Below, one piece after another: positions 7,083-15,455 of a DNA stretch of 18,840 nt. The DNA comes from UBA6182 sp964479585 (lineage in GTDB: Bacteria > Bacillota_I > Bacilli_A > Erysipelotrichales > Erysipelotrichaceae): contig CAYZMP010000032.1 in NCBI GenBank assembly GCA_964479585.1, positions 1 through 18,840 on the forward strand, given 5' to 3'. The first letter of the stretch is position 1. The number at the start of each line of letters is the position of its first letter. A program made the translations under genes and the position numbers. Below the pieces are notes generated by a model, which worked only from the letters and a program-made list of their open reading frames with translations, searched no databases and was not told the DNA's origin.

Positions 7083-8855
7083 ATGCCCCGAATATCTGAT
7101 GAAAAAATAAATGAAATACGCTCAAAAGCCGATATTGTTTCCATTGTAAGTCAATATATACCTTTAACTAAAAAAGGGAAGAACTATGTTGGGTTATGTC
7201 CTTTTCATGATGATCATAATCCATCACTTTCGATTTCATCAGAAAAACAAATATACAAATGTTTTGTTTGTCATGCTGGCGGTAATGTGTTTAGTTTTGT
7301 TAGTGACTTTGAGAAAATATCCTTTGTGGATGCGGTAGTTAAGGTTGCTAAAGAGGTTAGTGTAGATGTTGGTGATTTCACCTATCAACAAGCACCACTT
7401 GATCCAATCAAAGCAAAGCAGATCAACGTGTTGGAAATGGCAAACCAGTTTTTAAAATATCAGCTACAATCATCAGAAGGACTGATGATTAAAGAATATT
7501 TAAAAAATCGAGGAATTAGTGAAGAAGTGATTGAAACCTTTGATGTTGGCTATAATCCTTCTAATAATGCAGTGTCGACATTTTTGTTGGCAAAAAAGTG
7601 TGAGCCTCAAACAATGGTGGATGTAAACATTGCAACTGAAAACAACAATCGTTTAAACGATGTGTTTTATGATCGGATTACCTTTCCAATTAAAAATGAA
7701 AAAGGTCAACTTATTGGGTTTACTGCTCGATCAATGTTTGAAGATCAAAGCAAATACATCAATACCGCCACCACTAATTTATACACCAAATCAGAAGTAG
7801 TGTATAATATTCATCTTGCTCAAGAGCATGCAAAAAAACAGGGCTTCATTGTTGTTGTCGAAGGTGTGATGGATGTTATTGCCTATTATCGTGCGGGTAT
7901 TAAAAATGTCGTCTCACCTTTAGGGACTGCCCTAACAAAGCAACAAGTTGACACGATAAAAAAAGCAAGTTATCATGTGGTTCTCTCATTTGATGGTGAT
8001 GATGCAGGCAAAAGTGCAACTTATCAAGCCATTGAACTGTTAATTAGTAAAAATGTACTTGTGGAAGTGATCATGCTTGATCAAAAAGAAGATCCTGATG
8101 ACATCATTAATAAACAAGGTAAACAAGCACTCCTAGATGTCGTAAAAACACGTAAACATTGGATGGAGTTTATGCTTGAATATGGTCAACAGTTATACAA
8201 CCTTGATAACTACAATCAAAAAAAGACGTACATAAAAAGTATGATTGATCATATACGTAAACTACAAGACACAATGGATCAAACCCATTTTGGGCAAGTG
8301 CTTGCTAAGATTACTAACATGGACCAACAAGAGATACTACAAGCAATCGCAAGCAAAGCAACACTCAAACGTGATAAAATAAAAGAGACGCCAACTGCGC
8401 AAGATTTTTTAGTGCCAATTTATGAAAAAGAAATCTTAGCGCAAATGATACTAAGTAAACAAGCGATTGTCATCTTTACTGAACAGCTTGGATACTTAAG
8501 TCATCCACAAGCCAACGAGCTTGCTAAAATGCTAATTAGCATGAGTAAGACAAGTGAGAACATGATTGAAATTGCCGATATTTTAAGTAAAGCACAAGAA
8601 CGTGATTTAAAGCAGTTTCTAATGTGGTTGTTGGATTGGCCTCTGTTTCCAAAAAACATGAACAAAGATGTGCTTAACGATGCCATTGTTCATGTTAAAT
8701 TGAAAATTATTGATGATAAGATTAAGAAGTTAAAGAAAATGGCATCTTTAACAACAAGTTCAAGTAAAAAGGCAGAATACATTAATAAAATGATTGAAGC
8801 GCAAAAAGAAGTCGATCAGTTAAAAAAGAAGGAGCGTGTTTATGAAACGATTTAA
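7083..8855 (+). CDS. dnaG: DNA primase DnaG
   Basis: DnaG makes RNA primers at the replication fork together with the DnaB-type helicase. The 590-residue protein has an N-terminal CHC2 zinc finger (C39, H42, C60, C63) and a central TOPRIM catalytic domain with the glutamate of VEGVMD (E260), D304 and D306 in SFDGDDAG, and a later DPDD. A C-terminal helical helicase-interaction region, rich in Lys and Asp, follows. The ATG at 7083 begins three bases after the glyS stop; AGAGAGGA at 7061-7068 is a rather distant binding site, so coupling with glyS may matter. The last 14 bases overlap rpoD, whose binding site lies inside dnaG. The dnaG-rpoD pair is the old macromolecular synthesis operon core. 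Confidence 0.97.
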   Translation: MPRISDEKINEIRSKADIVSIVSQYIPLTKKGKNYVGLCPFHDDHNPSLSISSEKQIYKCFVCHAGGNVFSFVSDFEKISFVDAVVKVAKEVSVDVGDFTYQQAPLDPIKAKQINVLEMANQFLKYQLQSSEGLMIKEYLKNRGISEEVIETFDVGYNPSNNAVSTFLLAKKCEPQTMVDVNIATENNNRLNDVFYDRITFPIKNEKGQLIGFTARSMFEDQSKYINTATTNLYTKSEVVYNIHLAQEHAKKQGFIVVVEGVMDVIAYYRAGIKNVVSPLGTALTKQQVDTIKKASYHVVLSFDGDDAGKSATYQAIELLISKNVLVEVIMLDQKEDPDDIINKQGKQALLDVVKTRKHWMEFMLEYGQQLYNLDNYNQKKTYIKSMIDHIRKLQDTMDQTHFGQVLAKITNMDQQEILQAIASKATLKRDKIKETPTAQDFLVPIYEKEILAQMILSKQAIVIFTEQLGYLSHPQANELAKMLISMSKTSENMIEIADILSKAQERDLKQFLMWLLDWPLFPKNMNKDVLNDAIVHVKLKIIDDKIKKLKKMASLTTSSSKKAEYINKMIEAQKEVDQLKKKERVYETI

Positions 8856-10185
8856 AACCCTAGATGAGATAAAGGCAGAATTTGTAGAAAAGGCAAAAGA
8901 TAAAAAGAAAGTATACGAAAGTGAACTGCTTGAAGCGTGTGCTCATTTGGACATGGATGATCAAACATTGGAAGATTTGTTTGTTTGGTTTAAAGATAAT
9001 AAAGTAAAATTATTATCCGATGATGAAATCGATGATGAAGATGTTGATATTACCAATGACGAACAAGCAGCGGATGAGTTGGAGTTTTTAAGTGACGATA
9101 GTGATGATAGTGAAGAAGAGGACATTAATGTTGTCGACTTAGAAGCGTATCATGCTCAGTTTTCAAATGCTCCAAATGTAAGAATTAACGATCCTGTTAA
9201 AATGTATTTAAAAGAAATTGGTCGTGTTAATTTAATTAATCCAGCAGATGAGCCTGAAATCGCACGTCGTATTCAAGATGGGGTTGATGCTTCAGAATAC
9301 ACACGCAACATGTTTGAATCATTGTATCCAGACTTTAAAGATGATCCTGCATACACTAAGATTGACATTATTGAAGATTATTTAGAAGGTAATGTTGAAA
9401 ATGATGAACTGCGTGAAAAAATAATTTCTCTTCGAGAAAAACGATTGGATGGAGAAGAGTCTAAGAAAGTACTTATTTCTGCTAACTTACGTTTAGTAGT
9501 GAGCATTGCAAAAAAATACGTAGGGCGTGGAATGTTGTTTTTAGACCTTATTCAAGAAGGAAACATGGGTTTAGTAAAAGCTGTTGAAAAATTTGACCAT
9601 ACAAAAGGATTTAAATTCTCAACATACGCAACATGGTGGATTCGTCAAGCAATAACAAGAGCGATTGCAGACCAAGCGCGTACCATTCGTATTCCAGTAC
9701 ACATGGTAGAAACGATTAACAAACTAACAAGAATTCAACGTCAACTTGTTCAAGATTTAGGAAAAGATCCAACGGCAGAAGAAATTGCGGCGAAAATGGA
9801 AAACATTACCCCTGAAAAAGTACGGGAAATTCAAAAGATTGCAATGGAGCCTGTATCCTTAGAAACACCAATAGGGGAAGAAGATGATTCTCATTTAGGT
9901 GATTTTATTGAAGATAAAGACGCATTATCTCCTGATGATTTTGCGAATAATCAGCTTTTAAAAGATGAAATAAACCTTGTCTTACAAGGATTAACAGAAC
10001 GTGAAGAAAAAGTACTTCGTTTACGATTTGGTTTATACGATGGTCGTACACGAACACTAGAAGAAGTAGGCAAAGAATTTAACGTCACTCGTGAGCGAAT
10101 TCGACAAATTGAAGCGAAAGCTTTACGTAAGTTAAAACACCCAACTCGTTCAAAAAGGTTGAAAGATTTTGTTGATAAGGGATAA
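8842..10185 (+). CDS. rpoD: Primary RNA polymerase sigma factor (SigA/RpoD)
   Basis: This is the housekeeping sigma-70 factor that directs RNA polymerase to -10/-35 promoters. The 447-residue protein has region 1.2 (about 116-147), region 2 (211-285, with DLIQEGNMGLVKAVEKFD and the -10 reading helix around TYATWWIRQAI), region 3 (286-365) and region 4 (382-440, with TLEEVGKEFNVTRERIRQIE). Two features make it longer than the about 370-residue Bacillus SigA: a very acidic stretch at about 59-98 and a roughly 60-residue non-conserved insertion at 148-210, between regions 1.2 and 2. I start at ATG 8842, seven bases after AAGGAG (8829-8834); the GTG at 8836 is too close to that site. It overlaps dnaG by 14 bases. 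Confidence 0.97.
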   Translation: MKRFKTLDEIKAEFVEKAKDKKKVYESELLEACAHLDMDDQTLEDLFVWFKDNKVKLLSDDEIDDEDVDITNDEQAADELEFLSDDSDDSEEEDINVVDLEAYHAQFSNAPNVRINDPVKMYLKEIGRVNLINPADEPEIARRIQDGVDASEYTRNMFESLYPDFKDDPAYTKIDIIEDYLEGNVENDELREKIISLREKRLDGEESKKVLISANLRLVVSIAKKYVGRGMLFLDLIQEGNMGLVKAVEKFDHTKGFKFSTYATWWIRQAITRAIADQARTIRIPVHMVETINKLTRIQRQLVQDLGKDPTAEEIAAKMENITPEKVREIQKIAMEPVSLETPIGEEDDSHLGDFIEDKDALSPDDFANNQLLKDEINLVLQGLTEREEKVLRLRFGLYDGRTRTLEEVGKEFNVTRERIRQIEAKALRKLKHPTRSKRLKDFVDKG

Positions 10186-10849
10186 GCTATTATCGAAGCG
10201 GCTTCAAGTAATATACGATTTAGTGGATCAAAATGATAGTGTTGCAGATATTGGCACTGATCATGGGTATTTAATTGCAGCGTTAATTAAGGATAAGAAA
10301 ATCTCAAAAGCTTATGGTGTCGATAATAAAGCGGCACCATTATCACAAGCACAAAAAACCATGGAACAATTCAACATACACGATGAAGTAGTGCTTACAT
10401 TAGTATCGGATAATCATCCGTATCATCATGTAGATGTTTGGGTTATTGCTGGCATGGGTTATGAGACTATAGCATCTATTTGCACTGAATTTATGGAAAC
10501 GATTAAAAAACTAAAGTATGTTATTATACAGGCAAATCATCAAGTGGATCGTTTACGAGCATATTGTGTTGAGCATAATTTACACATTGTTGATGAGAAA
10601 ATCGTAGTTGATAATTTTTATTATCAACTACTAAAAGTAACGTATAAAGAGCAGTCGTATCAACTAAACGACTTACAATTGCTTTGTGGTCCATTATTAC
10701 TAGAAAACAAAGAGCAAACATTTATTGATTATTGTGAGCACAAAATTAACTCATACAAACAATTGCTTACGCAAGTACCAAAAAATAGTGATCGTGGTAA
10801 AGAAATACAACACATGATACACCAATATAACACCGCATTATTGCCATAA
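10172..10849 (+). CDS. trmK: tRNA (adenine(22)-N1)-methyltransferase TrmK
   Basis: TrmK uses S-adenosylmethionine to methylate N1 of A22 in tRNAs. The 225-residue protein has a Rossmann-type methyltransferase motif I, VADIGTDHGYL (24-34), an acidic SAM-ribose position near GVDNK (49-53) and IAGMG at 92-96. The N-terminus LLSKRLQ matches family members. There is no in-frame ATG near the start. I choose TTG 10172, which overlaps the end of rpoD by 14 bases; a second TTG three bases earlier is an alternative. Only a weak AAAGG lies upstream (10154-10158), so translation is probably coupled to rpoD. In Bacillus trmK is also just downstream of sigA, with cccA between them, which is missing here. 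Confidence 0.88.
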   Translation: MIRDKLLSKRLQVIYDLVDQNDSVADIGTDHGYLIAALIKDKKISKAYGVDNKAAPLSQAQKTMEQFNIHDEVVLTLVSDNHPYHHVDVWVIAGMGYETIASICTEFMETIKKLKYVIIQANHQVDRLRAYCVEHNLHIVDEKIVVDNFYYQLLKVTYKEQSYQLNDLQLLCGPLLLENKEQTFIDYCEHKINSYKQLLTQVPKNSDRGKEIQHMIHQYNTALLP

Positions 10850-10863
10850 GAGAGGATGATTGG

Positions 10864-12183
10864 ATGCAATACACTAAACAGCTAAAACATTTGATGGATT
10901 TAGCAGGGTTTGAAACCTTAAGTAATGTTCAGCAGAAAGTAACACCTTTAATATTAAAAAACCAAAACTTAGTTGTTACTTCACCAACTGGAACGGGGAA
11001 AACCCATGCGTATTTGTTTGGGATTTTTTCCAAACTAACAAAAGCGCCATACACACAAGCAGTTATTGTCGCACCAACTCGTGAGTTAGCATTGCAAATT
11101 TCAAGGTTTGCCAATCAACTTGCAGAGGGCTTTGATCATCTTCAAGTAAAAACCTTTGTTGGTGGCGAGAAACGATCATCCATAAACACCCATGCACAAC
11201 TTGTTATTGGGACAATTGGTCGTTTAAATGACTTGTATTTAGAAAAACACACTTTGCAGCTACAAAAAGCAAAAATGGTTGTATTGGATGAAGCAGATAT
11301 GCTAGTGGATCAAGGATTTATTGAAGATGCGGATATGTTGTTATCGCACATGGATGCTAGTATTCAAACACTCGTTTTTTCCGCTACCATACCCGTAGGA
11401 TTACAACCATTTTTAAAGAAATACTTAACCAACTCAAAGCAAGTACAAGTAATTGAAGATAAAGTGTTTAATCCAAAAATTGATTTTAAACTTTTGGATG
11501 CTAAACATTTATCCTACATTGAAAAAGCACAACAAATATTACAAGGGTTAAATCCAAGCCAATGTTTGATTTTTGCTAATTCAAAACAAGAAGTATCACA
11601 ATTAGCGTATAATTTGCGTACAAATGGATACAAAGTCGTGGAATTACACAAAGAGCTAACAAGTTCACAGCGCAAACTAGCATTTCAAAAGATCATGGAC
11701 CATCAAGTAACGTACATTGTAGCTAGTGATATTGCAGCGAGAGGCTTGGATATTGAACATGTCAGCCATGTTATATCTTGTGGGTTCCCGAAAGATTTAA
11801 GTTATTTTAAACATCGTGCTGGACGTACAGGTCGTGCTGGCAAAGATGGTGTTTGTTTTACCATTTATAAACAAGAGGATACAATGACAGTAAATACCTT
11901 AATTAAAGAAGGAATCAATTTTACACATGTAGCGTATCAAAATGGAGCTTTTAAAGAAATTAAACCATTTAACTTTAAACCAAAACGATTGGATGAAGAA
12001 GATAAAAGAATCATTTCTTTAGTAAAAGGGAAAAAACAAAAAGTTAAACCTAATTATAAGAAAAAGCAAAATGAAATGATTGAAAAACATCATCGTAAAA
12101 AGCGTCGTAGTATGATTGAGTCAAAAATTAAAGATGCACAAAAAGAACGAGCAAAGAAAAAGTCTAAAGGAGAGTCCTTATGA
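10864..12183 (+). CDS. cshB: DEAD-box ATP-dependent RNA helicase (CshB-like)
   Basis: This RNA helicase unwinds structured RNA in ribosome assembly or RNA turnover, often during cold stress. The 439-residue protein has the standard motifs: Walker A PTGTGKT (41-47), Ia PTREL (71-75), II DEAD (142-145), III SAT (173-175), V ARGLD (292-296) and VI HRAGRTGR (317-324). The final about 60 residues are highly basic (many KKR and KKK runs), a usual RNA-binding tail. The ATG at 10864 follows AGAGAGGA. The position next to trmK and directly before nfo supports the CshB (YqfR) assignment from Bacillus synteny. The 3' end overlaps nfo in ATGA. Confidence 0.9.
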   Translation: MQYTKQLKHLMDLAGFETLSNVQQKVTPLILKNQNLVVTSPTGTGKTHAYLFGIFSKLTKAPYTQAVIVAPTRELALQISRFANQLAEGFDHLQVKTFVGGEKRSSINTHAQLVIGTIGRLNDLYLEKHTLQLQKAKMVVLDEADMLVDQGFIEDADMLLSHMDASIQTLVFSATIPVGLQPFLKKYLTNSKQVQVIEDKVFNPKIDFKLLDAKHLSYIEKAQQILQGLNPSQCLIFANSKQEVSQLAYNLRTNGYKVVELHKELTSSQRKLAFQKIMDHQVTYIVASDIAARGLDIEHVSHVISCGFPKDLSYFKHRAGRTGRAGKDGVCFTIYKQEDTMTVNTLIKEGINFTHVAYQNGAFKEIKPFNFKPKRLDEEDKRIISLVKGKKQKVKPNYKKKQNEMIEKHHRKKRRSMIESKIKDAQKERAKKKSKGESL

Positions 12184-13043
12184 AAATAGGTAGTCATGTA
12201 GGATTAAAAGCACCTGATTATTTACTTGGATCAGTGGATGAGGCATTAAGTTATGGAAGCAATGCACTTATGATTTATACAGGAGCACCTCAAAATACAC
12301 GTCGTAAACATGTCGAAGAACTTATGATACAAGAAGGTCTTCAGAGGATGAAAGACAACAATATTGCAATTGAAAATTTAATTGTGCATGCTCCTTATAT
12401 TATTAACCTTGCAAACACAGTGAAAGAAGAAACCTTTGAACTAGCGACATCTTTTTTATCAAAAGAAATCAAACGAGTGCAAGCGATGAATGGAAATGTG
12501 GTTGTGTTGCATCCTGGTGCACACGTTAATGCAGGTGTTGAAGCAGGTTTAAACCAAGCCATTAAAGGATTAAATATGGTTCTTGATCATGAGCGTAATG
12601 TTTCCATTGCTTTAGAAACCATGGCTGGAAAAGGTAGTGAAATTGGCAGAACTTTTGAGGAAATTGCCTATCTTATTGATGGTGTTAATAACAAAGAATG
12701 CATTTCAGTTTGCTTAGACACGTGCCATATTCATGATGCTGGCTATGATTTAAATGATTTTGATCATATTCTTGATGAATTTGATCGTATTATTGGCTTG
12801 CAATATTTATCAATCGTTCATGTTAATGATTCAAAAAACATTCGTGGTGCTGCTAAAGATCGTCACGAAAACATTGGTTATGGTGAAATTGGATTTGACA
12901 TCTTACATGACATTATTAAACATCCACGTTTAAGTCATTTAGTGAAAATCTTAGAAACACCGTATGTGGATGGACTGCCTCCTTACAAACAAGAAATTGA
13001 AATGATAAAAAATGGCAAGTTTGTGGATTGGAAAAATTTATAA
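12180..13043 (+). CDS. nfo: Endonuclease IV (AP endonuclease)
   Basis: Nfo cuts the DNA backbone 5' of abasic sites and repairs blocked 3' ends in base excision repair. The 287-residue TIM-barrel protein keeps the whole tri-zinc site: H70, H111, E146, D180, H183, H214, D227, H229 and E259 line up with the Escherichia coli ligands. The signature VNDSKNIRGAAKDRHENIG spans 215-233. The ATG overlaps the helicase stop codon (ATGA) and AAAGGAG at about 12166-12172 precedes it. It ends the long co-directional run and is followed by a clear terminator. Confidence 0.97.
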   Translation: MKIGSHVGLKAPDYLLGSVDEALSYGSNALMIYTGAPQNTRRKHVEELMIQEGLQRMKDNNIAIENLIVHAPYIINLANTVKEETFELATSFLSKEIKRVQAMNGNVVVLHPGAHVNAGVEAGLNQAIKGLNMVLDHERNVSIALETMAGKGSEIGRTFEEIAYLIDGVNNKECISVCLDTCHIHDAGYDLNDFDHILDEFDRIIGLQYLSIVHVNDSKNIRGAAKDRHENIGYGEIGFDILHDIIKHPRLSHLVKILETPYVDGLPPYKQEIEMIKNGKFVDWKNL

Positions 13044-13058
13044 GCGAACATTATTGCA

Positions 13059-13092
13059 CCTCGTAACTCAAATGAGAGATTACGGGGTTTTT
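13059..13092 (+). terminator. Intrinsic terminator after nfo
   Basis: An 11-bp stem (13059-13069 with 13076-13087, one bulged A) with one G-U pair closes a short loop and is followed by five T residues. It ends the ybeY-to-nfo transcription run and separates it from the PBP gene. Confidence 0.85.
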
Positions 13093-13117
13093 ATTATGAA
13101 ACTTACTAAAAATGCTA

Positions 13118-13128
13118 TATAATAGGAG
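13118..13128 (+). promoter_or_regulatory. TATAAT and AGGAG elements crowded against the PBP start
   Basis: TATAAT (13118-13123) is directly followed by AGGAG (13124-13128), and ATG comes one base later at 13130. If TATAAT is the -10, transcription would begin about at the ATG, making a leaderless mRNA. If AGGAG is the binding site, its 1-base spacing to ATG is too short. No convincing -35 is present. Only one of these readings can be fully right. Confidence 0.4.
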
Positions 13129-13129
13129 C

Positions 13130-15190
13130 ATGAAAAAAATCATTGATTTCAAAAAAGAAAAAGACAGTAAGAAAAACTGGGCAAATACAAGTGAATCCTT
13201 AAAGAAGAAACTAGATATTCAAAAAAGTATCGTTTTTCGTTTGCAAATTTTTGGTCTTGTTATGGTTCTTGGCTTAGCAGGGGTATTGACACGATTTTAT
13301 TATGTACAAATAGTTCGTCAGGATTACTACCAAACTCGTTTAGAAAACTACACACAACGATTGTATTATGTATCATCTCCTCGTGGTGAAATAGTCGATC
13401 GTAATGGAGAAGTTCTAACTTCAAATCAAGAACAACTACTTATTACATATTTACCACCTCTTAATTTGAGTGAATCTACAAAATGGGAACTAGCTGAAAA
13501 ATTTGCCTTATCATTTGATATCGATGTTGAATCAATGAGCTTAAACCAGCAAAAAGATGCTTTTTTGCATTACTACTATGAACAAGCATTTTCACTATTA
13601 TCTATTGAAGATCAAGAGCGCATTAATGAGAATCAACTTAATAAAAACGAAGCAACAACACTTTTAAAAGAAACACTGCAAGAAGAAGATCTAACTTTGC
13701 TAAATGACAATCAAAAAGCCATTTGGATTGTAAAGGCAGCCATGGATGTACCATCAGGTGGAAGACCAAAACCAATAAAAGAAAGAGCTAGCAAAGAAGA
13801 AGTAGCTTACTTAATGGAACACATGGATGTGTATCCTGGTTTTGATGTGCAAGTATCATGGGAACGAAGTTATCCATACGAACATGTTCTTAGAACAGTG
13901 TTAGGTTCTGTAACGACTCAAACTCAAGGTGTACCTGCTGAGAGTTTACTTTCCTACTTAGCGCTAGATTATGCACGCAACGATATCGTGGGTCGCAGTG
14001 GATTAGAATTACAATATCAAGAACTATTAAAAGGTTCGCGTTCAGTGTACAACTTGTCGTATGATGAAACAGGCGCAGGACAATTAGACAACATCATGTT
14101 GGGAGAAAAAGGACTAAACTTGGTAACATCGTTTGATATTAATTGGCAATTGCACGCAGAAGAAGTGATTAAACGAATATTATCCGAAGAAAAAGACAAT
14201 CCTTTTAGAAAATACTTAGACACGATAAACTTTGTTATGATGGATGTTAAAACCGGGGATGTTTTAATTATGACATCCATAACTAGAACTGACGATGGAT
14301 TTATTTATGATCCACTTTCAACAATCACAAAAGCAATGCCGATTGGCTCAGCAGTCAAAGGTGCTGTTGTGTACATGGGGCTTAAAGAAGGGGTTGTACA
14401 GCCCAATGAGATTATTATTGATCAACCGATAAAACTAAGAGCAACACCAGAGAAAAGCTCTTCTGTTAATTTAGGTCCTGTCAATGATTTACTAGCTTTA
14501 TCGCGTTCATCCAATGTGTATATGTTTTTTGTGGCGATGCGTTTAGGTGGAGCAAGGTATGTTTATGATGGACCACTAAATGTCGATGTATCTACTTTCC
14601 AACTAATGAGAAACTATTTTAGTCAATTTGGATTAGGGACATACACACAAATCGATTTGCCAAATGAACAAACTGGCTTTCAAGGAACAACAACTCAAGG
14701 AGGATTACTTCTTGATTATGCGATTGGACAGTACGATAACTACACAGCCATGCAAATGGCACAATATGCAACGACTATTGCGAGTAATGGTAAACGAATA
14801 GCACCAAGAATAGTAACTGCTGCAACAAGCACATCAAACAACCATACAGCCTTTGTCAATGATGTTAATATCATTTCAAAGTTAGACGATATGGATGCCT
14901 TATCACGTGTTCAACAAGGATTTCGTTTGTGTGTAAGTGATCATTATTGTCGTGCACACTTAGGTAATTTACAAACACCATTTGCGGCTAAAACAGGTAC
15001 TGCAGAAGTAACTCTCATTGATGATGGGGAAGTAGTTTATCCACCACACACTACATTAGTAGGTTATGGACCATATAATCAACCAGAAGTTGCCTTTTCT
15101 TGTCAAGCACCTAATGCAAGCAATGATCGTACTTTGAGTAATATTTGCTTACAAATAAGTGCAGAAATCTTAAATTATAAGTATGATTAA
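13130..15190 (+). CDS. Class B penicillin-binding protein (peptidoglycan transpeptidase)
   Basis: This monofunctional DD-transpeptidase cross-links peptidoglycan on the outer face of the membrane. The 686-residue protein has a basic cytoplasmic N-terminus, one membrane anchor (about 36-60), a dimerisation or pedestal domain starting at RGEIVDRNG (85-93), and a transpeptidase domain with SAVK (active-site S407, K410), SSN (460-462) and KTGT (621-624). The GSAVKGA version of the first motif and the long pedestal insert are most like elongation-type PBP2A/PbpH of Bacillus from memory, not division PBP2B; this is tentative. The start is unsettled: ATG 13130 gives a typical N-terminus, ATG 13112 would add six residues but lacks a binding site. 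It lies between the nfo terminator and rpmG; no terminator separates it from rpmG. Confidence 0.92.
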   Translation: MKKIIDFKKEKDSKKNWANTSESLKKKLDIQKSIVFRLQIFGLVMVLGLAGVLTRFYYVQIVRQDYYQTRLENYTQRLYYVSSPRGEIVDRNGEVLTSNQEQLLITYLPPLNLSESTKWELAEKFALSFDIDVESMSLNQQKDAFLHYYYEQAFSLLSIEDQERINENQLNKNEATTLLKETLQEEDLTLLNDNQKAIWIVKAAMDVPSGGRPKPIKERASKEEVAYLMEHMDVYPGFDVQVSWERSYPYEHVLRTVLGSVTTQTQGVPAESLLSYLALDYARNDIVGRSGLELQYQELLKGSRSVYNLSYDETGAGQLDNIMLGEKGLNLVTSFDINWQLHAEEVIKRILSEEKDNPFRKYLDTINFVMMDVKTGDVLIMTSITRTDDGFIYDPLSTITKAMPIGSAVKGAVVYMGLKEGVVQPNEIIIDQPIKLRATPEKSSSVNLGPVNDLLALSRSSNVYMFFVAMRLGGARYVYDGPLNVDVSTFQLMRNYFSQFGLGTYTQIDLPNEQTGFQGTTTQGGLLLDYAIGQYDNYTAMQMAQYATTIASNGKRIAPRIVTAATSTSNNHTAFVNDVNIISKLDDMDALSRVQQGFRLCVSDHYCRAHLGNLQTPFAAKTGTAEVTLIDDGEVVYPPHTTLVGYGPYNQPEVAFSCQAPNASNDRTLSNICLQISAEILNYKYD

Positions 15191-15211
15191 GTAGAATTTG
15201 CACAATGAGTA

Positions 15212-15220
15212 TGATATACT
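15212..15220 (+). promoter_or_regulatory. Extended -10 promoter of rpmG
   Basis: TGATATACT is an extended -10 (TG, one base, TATACT) 28 bases before the rpmG GTG. The -35 position has only a weak match. It would give the ribosomal protein gene a promoter independent of the PBP gene, which ends at 15190 with no terminator. Confidence 0.5.
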
Positions 15221-15248
15221 ACTTACGCGTGGAATGGAGGATGAGACA

Positions 15249-15398
15249 GTGCGAGATCAAATTACATTTAAGTGCTCCGAATGTAACGAAGAAAATTACA
15301 TAGGTACACGTAATAAACGTAAAAAACCAGAAAAAATGACAATTCAAAAATATTGTCCGAGATGCAATAAAAAAACAGCTCACAAAGAGAAAAAATAA
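15249..15398 (+). CDS. rpmG: 50S ribosomal protein L33, zinc-binding form
   Basis: L33 is a small basic protein of the large ribosomal subunit. At 49 residues it has the usual family length. Two CxxC pairs (C9/C12 and C36/C39) form the zinc ribbon of the C-plus type; Firmicutes often carry a second, cysteine-free copy expressed under zinc limitation, which is not in this window. I start at GTG 15249, eight bases after GGAGG (15236-15240); the in-frame ATG at 15234 overlaps that site. It has its own extended -10 promoter and terminator, so it is a separate small unit between the PBP gene and the comG operon. Confidence 0.96.
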   Translation: MRDQITFKCSECNEENYIGTRNKRKKPEKMTIQKYCPRCNKKTAHKEKK

Positions 15399-15422
15399 AT
15401 CACAGTATCGTGATTTTTTTTT
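15397..15422 (+). terminator. Intrinsic terminator after rpmG
   Basis: The arms AAATCAC (15397-15403) and GTGATTT (15410-15416) close a 6-base loop, and a T-run extends to 15422. It starts within the rpmG stop codon. It isolates rpmG from the comG operon, so comGA needs its own promoter in the next 33 bases. Confidence 0.8.
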
Positions 15423-15455
15423 AGGACTTTTTGTTTTTTATGTTGATGATAGAGT

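Noticed and set aside
14017..14280. Minus-strand frame of 87 codons inside the PBP gene
   Set aside because: It lies opposite the transpeptidase domain, lacks a binding site and shows no family features.
15423..15455. ComK box or CIN-box controlling comGA
   Set aside because: The A/T-rich bases come from the rpmG terminator; neither paired AAAA-N5-TTTT boxes at the proper spacing nor TACGAATA is present.
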